The translations under genes were made by a program, and so were the position numbers. From an uncultured Verrucomicrobiota bacterium (lineage in GTDB: Bacteria > Verrucomicrobiota > Kiritimatiellia > RFP12 > UBA1067): 17,736 nt of DNA. Location: contig CAMOIK010000017.1 in the NCBI GenBank assembly GCA_946615875.1, forward strand, positions 1 through 17,736, read 5' to 3'. Below are positions 1-5,519 of this stretch, piece after piece. The stretch's first letter is position 1. Each line of letters starts with the position of its first letter. The notes under the pieces are model-generated. The model did no database searches. It was not told where the DNA came from and was given only the letters and a program-made list of their open reading frames with translations.

Positions 1-19
1 TATATAGAGCGACCCATGT

Positions 20-54
20 TCCATATATGGAGCGCCATTTCTCCATAATATGGA
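20..54. repeat. Two tandem TCCATA..TATGGA palindromes, possible operator
   Basis: Positions 20-31 read TCCATATATGGA, a perfect 12-bp palindrome. Positions 42-54 read TCCATA-A-TATGGA, the same palindrome with one extra central base. Their centres are about 22.5 bp apart, roughly two helical turns, as expected for two dimer sites on one DNA face. The pair could also fold into one hairpin, with arms of about 12 bp (one bulge) around CGCCATTT. It lies about 100 bp upstream of the rpsB -35 box, or downstream of an unseen gene. No T-run follows, so an intrinsic terminator is unlikely. The binding protein is unknown. The rest of 55-150 shows nothing I can support. Confidence 0.4.
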
Positions 55-152
55 CAACTGCGGCTGGATTGCGGGAGCGCAATGGCAAAATGCACGTCAT
101 CGCGCTTGTCAAACGGGCAAATGCCGAAGATAAACAAAGACAGAAATCCCCA

Positions 153-182
153 TTGACTGCGGACGATGAAATTTGGTATAAT
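153..182 (+). promoter_or_regulatory. rpsB-tsf promoter (sigma-70 type, extended -10)
   Basis: TTGACT at 153-158 and a perfect TATAAT at 177-182 are separated by 18 bp. TGG directly before the -10 box (174-176) gives an extended -10 element. This is the best promoter match in the window and lies 115 bp upstream of the rpsB start, as expected for a highly expressed ribosomal operon. The 12-mer ATTTGGTATAAT (171-182) recurs exactly in the - strand promoter at 15526. Confidence 0.8.
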
Positions 183-185
183 ATA

Positions 186-208
186 CCCCACTTTGCCCCG
201 AGTGGGGC
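186..208 (+). promoter_or_regulatory. rpsB leader hairpin with two alternative folds
   Basis: CCCCACT (186-192) pairs perfectly with AGTGGGG (201-207), giving a 7-bp stem with an 8-nt loop. A competing 5-bp stem, GCCCC (195-199) with GGGGC (204-208) around GAGT, uses the same 3' strand, so the two folds exclude each other. The structure sits right at the expected transcription start and directly before a GAGGAG sequence (209-214). It could protect the 5' end or form part of S2-mediated control of rpsB, which is known in other bacteria through different structures. A regulatory role is inference. Confidence 0.4.
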
Positions 209-220
209 GAGGAGAAGCGA

Positions 221-259
221 ATGATTCGGGGTTATCCATCCTCGGACAAAGCGGATTAA
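221..259 (+). CDS. Possible 12-residue leader peptide upstream of rpsB
   Basis: ATG at 221 opens a 12-codon frame, MIRGYPSSDKAD, ending at TAA 257-259. A good Shine-Dalgarno sequence, GAGGAG (209-214), lies 6 nt upstream, directly after the leader hairpin. The stop codon is 38 nt before the rpsB start. The frame lies wholly inside the expected rpsB 5' untranslated region, so it would be translated first. The peptide matches no family I know and has no run of one amino acid that would suggest classical attenuation. It may be chance, since short frames behind purine-rich stretches are common. Confidence 0.25.
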   Translation: MIRGYPSSDKAD

Positions 260-297
260 TCTGAAAAACAAGGAAAACGGATTGAAAGGAAAACAAA

Positions 298-1341
298 ATG
301 GAAATGCCTACCTCCGCCCTTACGGGCATCTCGCTGAAGGACATGTTTGACGCCGGCCTTCACTTCGGCCACCAGACCAAGCGCTGGAACCCCAAGATGA
401 AAGGCTACATCTTCGACAAGCGCAACGGCATCCACATCATCGACCTCACGCAGTCGGTCCAGCTCCTCGACGAGGCGGCCGCCTTCCTGCGCGACACCAT
501 CCTCGCCGGCAAGAAGATCCTCTTCGTCGCCACCAAGAAGCAGGTGGCCGAGATGGTCAAGAGCTCCGCCCAGGAAATCAGCCAGTACTACATCACCGAA
601 CGCTGGCTGGGCGGCACGCTCACCAACGCCAAGACCATCCGATCCTCCGTCAAGCGCATGCGCCAGCTCCAGGCGATCGCCAAGGCCAACGGCGGCGAGC
701 TTTCCGAGCACAAGCAGGAAGCCTCGATGCTCCGCCGCGAGCTCAGCAAGCTCGAAAAGAACCTCACCGGCATCGCAGAGATGGCCGAGCAGCCCGGCGC
801 GATCGTCATCATTGACGTCGTGAAGGAGGCGAACGCCGTCAAGGAGGCCGTGCGCCTGGGCATCCCGGTCGTCGCGATCGTCGACACCAACGCCGACCCC
901 GAGCCGATCGACTACGTCATCCCCGGCAACGACGACTCTGTGCGCGGCGTCGAGCTGGTCCTCCGCGGCTTCGTCAACGTCGTCAAGGCGGCGGAGCTGG
1001 AATACAACGCCAAGGCCGCCGAAGAGAACCGCAAGCGCGAAGCCGAGCGCAAGACCCGCGAAGAGGCCGAGAGGGCGGCGCGCGCCGAGCGCCGCGCCAA
1101 GAACGCGAAGACCGGCGACGCGCGCAAGCCCGCGTCCGGCAAGAAGCCCGTCGTGGCGGCCAACGTCAAGGCTGCGGCGCGCGCCGCCAAGGAAGCGGCG
1201 GAAATCAAGGCCAAGGCAGACCTCGCCGCTAAGCGCCAGGCCGCCGTCCAGGCCGCCGAGGCGGCGGTGAAGGCCGAGGAGGCCCCTGCGGCCCCCGCAG
1301 AGGCTCCTGCGGCCGCGACCGAGACCCCTGCGGCCGAATAA
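298..1341 (+). CDS. rpsB: 30S ribosomal protein S2 with long Ala/Lys/Glu-rich C-terminal tail
   Basis: Protein S2 (347 residues) binds the small ribosomal subunit between head and body and is needed for S1 recruitment and initiation. The conserved core fills residues 1-234: the amino end with GLHFGHQTKRWNPKM (20-34), FVATKKQ (76-82), ERWLGGTLTN (101-110), and a carboxyl part with GIPVVAIVDTNADPEPIDY (188-206). The usual length is about 230-260, so residues 235-347 are an extra tail, highly charged and then Ala/Pro-rich, probably disordered or helical. The start at 298 has AAGGA (286-290) 7 nt upstream; ATG at 304 is possible but less well spaced. The gene leads an rpsB-tsf pair, the usual bacterial order, with tsf 42 nt downstream and the strong promoter at 153-182 driving both. 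Identity of the core is certain; the role of the tail is unknown. Confidence 0.97.
   Translation: MEMPTSALTGISLKDMFDAGLHFGHQTKRWNPKMKGYIFDKRNGIHIIDLTQSVQLLDEAAAFLRDTILAGKKILFVATKKQVAEMVKSSAQEISQYYITERWLGGTLTNAKTIRSSVKRMRQLQAIAKANGGELSEHKQEASMLRRELSKLEKNLTGIAEMAEQPGAIVIIDVVKEANAVKEAVRLGIPVVAIVDTNADPEPIDYVIPGNDDSVRGVELVLRGFVNVVKAAELEYNAKAAEENRKREAERKTREEAERAARAERRAKNAKTGDARKPASGKKPVVAANVKAAARAAKEAAEIKAKADLAAKRQAAVQAAEAAVKAEEAPAAPAEAPAAATETPAAE
1276..1338 (+). repeat. Three 21-bp tandem repeats at the 3' end of rpsB
   Basis: The nonamer CCTGCGGCC occurs at 1285, 1306 and 1327, spaced exactly 21 bp apart. It encodes three seven-residue units, EEAPAAP, AEAPAAA and TETPAAE, which end the S2 tail directly before the stop codon. 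Flanking codons have diverged while the nonamer is kept, consistent with slippage or unit duplication. Unit number could vary among strains. Confidence 0.7.
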
Positions 1342-1383
1342 GACGCCTAAACGACAACACCACAAGCAACAAGGAAAAGCAAG

Positions 1384-2232
1384 ATGGCAATTTCGATAGC
1401 ACAGATCAAGGAACTCCGCGAAGCGACGGCAGCCGGAATGGGCGCCTGCAAGGAGGCCCTCGCCGCCACCAACGGCAACATGGAGGAGGCCGTCAAGTAT
1501 CTCCGCGAAAAGGGACTGGCCGTCGCCGCCAAGCGCGTCGACAAGGAGTCCAAGCAGGGCATCGTCGCCCTCGCCAAGGCTGAGGACGGCAAGTCCATGG
1601 CGCTGGCCGAGGTCAATTGCGAGACCGACTTCGTTGCCAAGACGGAAGCGTTCATCAAGTTCGTGGACGACGCGGCCAAGGTCGCGCTGGAGGGCAAGGA
1701 CATCGAGCAGACGCTCGGCGACGACTACAAGATGCTGCTCACCAAGACCGGCGAGAACGTGAAGATCCGCCGCAGCGAGCGCTACGTGCTGGAAGGCACG
1801 GGCGTCCTTTCTGGCTACATACACATGGGCGGCAAGATCGGCGTTCTCGTCGAGCTGGCCACGCCGTGCGAGAAGTGCGCCGCTTCGCCCGAACTCGCCG
1901 AGGCCGCGCACATGGTCTGCCTCCAGATCGCGGCCAACGCCCCGAAGTACGTGAACCCAGAAGACGTCCCGCAGGCGGAGATCGACGCCGAACTCGAAAT
2001 CAAGCTCAACGCCCTCAAGGAACAGAAAGGCAAGCTGCCGCCGGAACAGGCGCTCGTGGGCATCAAGAAGGGAATGGCCGCCAAGTTCTGCACGCAGATC
2101 TGCCTCACCAAGCAGGACTACGTGGCAGACGGCGAAATCACCGTCGAGAAGTATCTCGCCGGAGTTTCCAAGGCTTGCGGCGGCGCGCCCATCACGATCA
2201 AGCGCTTCGTCCGCATGCAACTCGGCGCCTGA
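1384..2232 (+). CDS. tsf: Elongation factor Ts (EF-Ts)
   Basis: EF-Ts (282 residues) is the guanine-nucleotide exchange factor that recycles EF-Tu-GDP to EF-Tu-GTP in the cytoplasm. The amino-terminal UBA-like domain (about 1-55) is clear, with IKELREATAAGMGACKEAL (8-26), followed by the core signature NCETDFVAKTEAF (78-90), whose TDFVAK segment inserts into EF-Tu. The carboxyl core ends with KQDYVADGEITVEKYL. Length fits the common bacterial form. ATG at 1384 has AAGGA (1371-1375) 8 nt upstream. It is 42 nt downstream of rpsB with no terminator between, so the two are very probably one transcript. The next gene is proB rather than the frequent pyrH or frr. Confidence 0.97.
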   Translation: MAISIAQIKELREATAAGMGACKEALAATNGNMEEAVKYLREKGLAVAAKRVDKESKQGIVALAKAEDGKSMALAEVNCETDFVAKTEAFIKFVDDAAKVALEGKDIEQTLGDDYKMLLTKTGENVKIRRSERYVLEGTGVLSGYIHMGGKIGVLVELATPCEKCAASPELAEAAHMVCLQIAANAPKYVNPEDVPQAEIDAELEIKLNALKEQKGKLPPEQALVGIKKGMAAKFCTQICLTKQDYVADGEITVEKYLAGVSKACGGAPITIKRFVRMQLGA

Positions 2233-2254
2233 GGACGACAAGAACGGCGGATCG

Positions 2255-2327
2255 CGGATTGGGGACTGAGGCCGGCAGGCCGTGCAAACCCTTGGTCCGC
2301 GTTCTGCCGTTCGCAATTCCCAATCCG
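2255..2327. repeat. Imperfect 24-bp inverted repeat in the tsf-proB gap
   Basis: The arm at 2255-2278 matches the reverse complement of 2304-2327 at 19 of 24 positions, around a 25-nt loop. The right arm ends one base before the proB ATG at 2328. No T-run follows, so it is not a standard terminator. The left part (2247-2264) also shows near-repeated GCGGATYG units. It could be a small mobile or REP-like repeat, or a hairpin that controls proB translation, since no Shine-Dalgarno sequence is visible before proB. Both readings are inference. Confidence 0.5.
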
Positions 2328-3086
2328 ATGCGGATCGTCGTCAAGGTTGGCACACACGCCATTGCGAAGAAGACGGGGCGGCCTGACTATCCGGCGCTCC
2401 GTCGGCTCGTTTCCCAGCTTTGCGAACTGCGCAAGGCCGGGCACGAAGTAGTGTTCGTCTCGTCCGGCGCTGTCGCCGCCGGCGTAGAAGCCCTCGGCCT
2501 CTCCGCGAGACCCACGGACCTGAACGACGTGCAGATGTGCGCCGCCGTCGGGCAGGCGAAATTCATCTGCGAATACGAAAAGCTCTTCGCCCGCCACGGC
2601 GTGAAGATAGGCCAAGTGCTGCTGACGCACTACGACTTCGAGGAGCACCGCCGGGCCAAGAACGTCAAGACGTCGCTCGAACACCTGGTGCGCACCGGCA
2701 TAGTGCCGGTGATCAACGAAAACGACGTGGTTGCCGACGAGGAGCTCAAGGGCACCACGTTCGGCGACAACGACTGGCTGTCGTGCCTCATCGCCAAGCT
2801 CGTCCGCGCCGACACGCTCATCCTGCTCACGACAGTCGATGGCCTGCTTGACGAGAACGGCAAACGCATTCCCCGCGTCGAGAAGTTCCGCAACGTCATG
2901 AAGCTGGTCAAGCCAGGCGAGAAGGGAAACCTCTCCAAGGGTGGCATGGACTCCAAGCTCAAGGCTGTGCGGGAGGCGGTCGCCAGCGGCATCGACACTT
3001 ACATCGCCAACGGGCGCAGGAAAACCCTTCCCGCCCTGCTGGAAGGCAAGCAGGTCGGCACGTTCTTCCCGGCGGAAACCCTCTGA
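2328..3086 (+). CDS. proB: Glutamate 5-kinase, kinase domain only
   Basis: Glutamate 5-kinase (252 residues) phosphorylates the gamma-carboxyl of glutamate with ATP, the first step of proline synthesis. The amino-acid kinase fold is complete: VVKVGTHAI (4-12), SSGAVAAG (45-52), VINENDVV (128-135), FGDNDWLS (145-152), TTVDGLL (168-174) and the nucleotide-binding GGMDSKLKA (205-213). It lacks the carboxyl-terminal PUA domain of the roughly 367-residue E. coli enzyme; short forms occur in other bacteria. The frame stays open far upstream through tsf, but homology begins at ATG 2328. No clear Shine-Dalgarno sequence precedes it and the start abuts an inverted repeat. Its stop TGA shares a base with the ATG of the Mur ligase gene, implying translational coupling. 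The next pathway gene, proA, is not in this window. Confidence 0.92.
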   Translation: MRIVVKVGTHAIAKKTGRPDYPALRRLVSQLCELRKAGHEVVFVSSGAVAAGVEALGLSARPTDLNDVQMCAAVGQAKFICEYEKLFARHGVKIGQVLLTHYDFEEHRRAKNVKTSLEHLVRTGIVPVINENDVVADEELKGTTFGDNDWLSCLIAKLVRADTLILLTTVDGLLDENGKRIPRVEKFRNVMKLVKPGEKGNLSKGGMDSKLKAVREAVASGIDTYIANGRRKTLPALLEGKQVGTFFPAETL

Positions 3087-4288
3087 TGAAACGCCATCTC
3101 ATAGGCATAGGCGGAGTCGGCATGAGCGCGCTCGCAGTGGCGCTCGCCAATCTCGGCGACGAAGTGACCGGCGCCGACAGGACGCTCGGCACGAGGAACA
3201 TTCGCTTCCTTGAGTCGCTCGGCATCTCCTGCCATCCGGACGACGGCTCGGGCGTGGACGGAACGGTCGATGAGGTCATCGTGTCCACCGCCATCGAGGA
3301 CGACAACCCCGGACTTGTCGCCGCAAAGGCGTTCGGCATCCCCGTGACGCACCGCGCCGTGGCACTCGCCAGGGCGCTTGCCGACCGCAAGCTCGTCGCG
3401 GTCGTGGGCACCTGCGGGAAGTCGACCGTGACGGCGATGCTCGGCCACATCCTTTCGGCGTGCGGCTTCGACCCCTTCTGCGTGAACGGCGCCAACGTCC
3501 CGGGATGGGAAGGCGCCGTGCGCTTCGGGCGCGGCGAATACGCCGTGGCGGAAGTCGATGAGAGCGACAGGTCGCTCGTCGCCTTCCACCCGTATGCCGC
3601 CATCGTCACCAACTCGTCCGCAGACCACTTCTCAAAAGAGGAAATGGACCGCGTATTCGATTCCTTCGTCGCCGGACTTCCCGGCCCGGTCATCGACGCG
3701 CGGAACACCGAGATCGACTGCAACGGCGTGGACGTCCCCATGCCGGGCCGCCACAACAGGCAGAACGCCACGCTCGCGCTGCGCATGGCCGTGGCGCTTG
3801 GCTGCGACAAAGAAGCCGCTCTGGCCGCGCTCAAGAGCTTTCGCGGCGTCGAACGGCGTCTGGAACGCCATGGCGAGCGGGTTTACGACGACTACGCCCA
3901 CAACCCAGAGAAGATCCGCGCCATGTGGCAGGCTCTCGCCGAGGCACACCCGGACGGCGGCATCTGCGTGGTTTGGCGTCCGCACGGCTATGCTCCGCTG
4001 CGCAAGATGATGGGCGAGTTCGCCGACGCCTTCAACGAGATCGTGCGCAACCGAGACAAGCTGCTGTTGCTGCCAGTGTATGACGCCGGCGGCACGGCGG
4101 ACCGCACGGTGAGTTCCGACGATCTGGCGCAGATGCTCAAGCCAGGCGTGGCCATACAAGTGCAGGATCTGGACGCGGCCTACGGCTGGATTTCCCAGAG
4201 GATTGGCAATTTCGCGGCGTTCGCCGTCTGCGGCGCGCGCGATCCCGAACTGCCCGCGCTCGCCGAGCGCATCGCGGCGATCGCCTGA
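3086..4288 (+). CDS. Mur ligase, MurC/Mpl-like (UDP-N-acetylmuramate ligase family)
   Basis: This 400-residue cytoplasmic protein has all three Mur ligase domains. The amino-terminal UDP-substrate domain starts with GIGGVGMSALA (7-17), typical of MurC and Mpl. The ATPase domain has a P-loop GTCGKST (108-114) and AEVDESDRSL (155-164). PGRHNRQNA (220-228) and YDDYAHNPEKI (267-277) lie around the entry to the carboxyl domain, which keeps RPHGYAPLRKM (298-308) and LLPVYDAGG (328-336). MurC adds L-alanine to UDP-MurNAc; Mpl re-attaches recycled murein tripeptide. At 400 residues it is shorter than typical MurC (about 450-490). Several usually conserved positions differ: GTHGKT is GTCGKS and DDYGHHP is DDYAHNP. 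I therefore assign the family firmly but the substrate only tentatively, MurC first. It overlaps proB by one base; dinB follows after 42 nt. Confidence 0.8.
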   Translation: MKRHLIGIGGVGMSALAVALANLGDEVTGADRTLGTRNIRFLESLGISCHPDDGSGVDGTVDEVIVSTAIEDDNPGLVAAKAFGIPVTHRAVALARALADRKLVAVVGTCGKSTVTAMLGHILSACGFDPFCVNGANVPGWEGAVRFGRGEYAVAEVDESDRSLVAFHPYAAIVTNSSADHFSKEEMDRVFDSFVAGLPGPVIDARNTEIDCNGVDVPMPGRHNRQNATLALRMAVALGCDKEAALAALKSFRGVERRLERHGERVYDDYAHNPEKIRAMWQALAEAHPDGGICVVWRPHGYAPLRKMMGEFADAFNEIVRNRDKLLLLPVYDAGGTADRTVSSDDLAQMLKPGVAIQVQDLDAAYGWISQRIGNFAAFAVCGARDPELPALAERIAAIA

Positions 4289-4330
4289 TCTCCCGGATGC
4301 CGGGAACGCAGCGCCGCAGGAAGATGCGCC

Positions 4331-5512
4331 ATGGGCGAGGGCCGTCGCATAATTCTCCACGTGGACATGGACGCTTTTTTCGCGTCCGCGGAGCTGTTGC
4401 GCCACGAAGAATGGCGGGGACGGCCGGTGATCGTCGGCTCCGGCCCGCACGAGCGCGGCGTGGTCTCCACCTGCTCGTACGAGGCGAGGAAATACGGGGT
4501 GCATTCGGCGATGCCGAGCCGCACCGCTTTCAAGCTTTGCCCGCACGCGATCTTCACGCCGCCCGACATGAAATTCTACAAGAAGGTCTCGGAACAGGCC
4601 TTCGAGGTATTCTCGCATTACAGCCCGTACGTCGAGGCGGTCAGCGTGGACGAGGCTTTCCTGGACATTACAGGCACCGTCCACCTCCACGGCTCGCCGG
4701 AAAAGCTTGGCGAGGCGCTGCGCGCCGAAGTGCGCAAGACCTGCGGCGTCACCTGCTCGGTGGGCATCGCGCCAAACCGGCTGCTCGCCAAAATCGGTTC
4801 GGAGCAGCGCAAGCCCGACGGCCTGACGGTGATGCCGTTCGAGCCGGAGGCGATACGCGACTTCCTCGCACCGAAGCCCGTCGGCATACTGTGGGGCGCG
4901 GGAAAGCGGACCGTGGACGCGCTGAAACCCTACGGCATAGCCACCTGCGCGCAATTGCAGAATATCGACGAGAGCGAACTGGCACGCATCCTCGGCTCGA
5001 GCGCCGCCGCAAAATCCCTCAAGGCGCATTCCTTCGGCATCTCGTCCGACGCGGTGGCGCGGGATGAGACGGAGGAGGTGTCGGTCTCGCGAGAGCACAC
5101 CTTCAAGACCGATGTCGCAAACCGCGAGACCGTGCGGGAGGCGTTGGTCGGCCTCGTCGCCGAAGTAGCCCGCCGCTTCCGCCGCAAACCGCGCTGGGCG
5201 AAGACGGCGCGGCTGAAGCTCAGGACGGACGACTTCAAGACTTTCTCGCGCCAGATGCCCTTCCCGCGACCTTCGTGCGACGACATTGCGTTTCGCAAGG
5301 CGGCGCTAGCGCTATTCGACGCCGAGTGGCCGGCGTCGCGCAGGATGCCATCCATCCGCCTCGTCGGATTCGGCGTCGCGAACATACAGTCTTCGCCGAG
5401 CGAAGGAGAGCAATTCCTCTTCGAAAACACGGAAGACGCGCAACGCAGAAAGCGCGAACGCCTTTCCTCGGCGCTCGACCGCATACACGCCCTGTTCGAC
5501 GGAAAGCGCTGA
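4331..5512 (+). CDS. dinB: DNA polymerase IV (Y-family translesion polymerase)
   Basis: Pol IV (393 residues) is an error-prone polymerase that bypasses damaged bases. The amino end shows HVDMDAFFASAE (10-21) with metal-binding Asp12 and the likely steric-gate Phe17, SYEARKYGVHSAM (49-61), and the second catalytic pair Asp107-Glu108 in SVDEAFLD. A helix-hairpin-helix-like segment lies at about 184-208, then a little-finger domain at about 245-352. A likely sliding-clamp motif, QFLF (361-364), precedes a basic helical tail. Start 4331 has AGGA (4318-4321) 9 nt upstream. It is 42 nt after the Mur ligase, so may share its transcript. A 6-bp hairpin (4291-4305, TCCCGG/CCGGGA) in that gap has no T-run. 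I see no LexA-type operator. Its stop is 7 nt from the stop of the convergent RND gene, with no clear terminator. Confidence 0.95.
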   Translation: MGEGRRIILHVDMDAFFASAELLRHEEWRGRPVIVGSGPHERGVVSTCSYEARKYGVHSAMPSRTAFKLCPHAIFTPPDMKFYKKVSEQAFEVFSHYSPYVEAVSVDEAFLDITGTVHLHGSPEKLGEALRAEVRKTCGVTCSVGIAPNRLLAKIGSEQRKPDGLTVMPFEPEAIRDFLAPKPVGILWGAGKRTVDALKPYGIATCAQLQNIDESELARILGSSAAAKSLKAHSFGISSDAVARDETEEVSVSREHTFKTDVANRETVREALVGLVAEVARRFRRKPRWAKTARLKLRTDDFKTFSRQMPFPRPSCDDIAFRKAALALFDAEWPASRRMPSIRLVGFGVANIQSSPSEGEQFLFENTEDAQRRKRERLSSALDRIHALFDGKR

Positions 5513-5519
5513 AGCGCCG

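Noticed and set aside
27..224. A 65-codon + strand frame upstream of rpsB
   Set aside because: It runs through the rpsB promoter and first leader hairpin, has no ribosome site and matches nothing known.
256..2316. A 686-codon open frame on the - strand across rpsB and tsf
   Set aside because: Low-complexity Leu/Gly/Arg/Asp translation, fully antisense to two certain genes.
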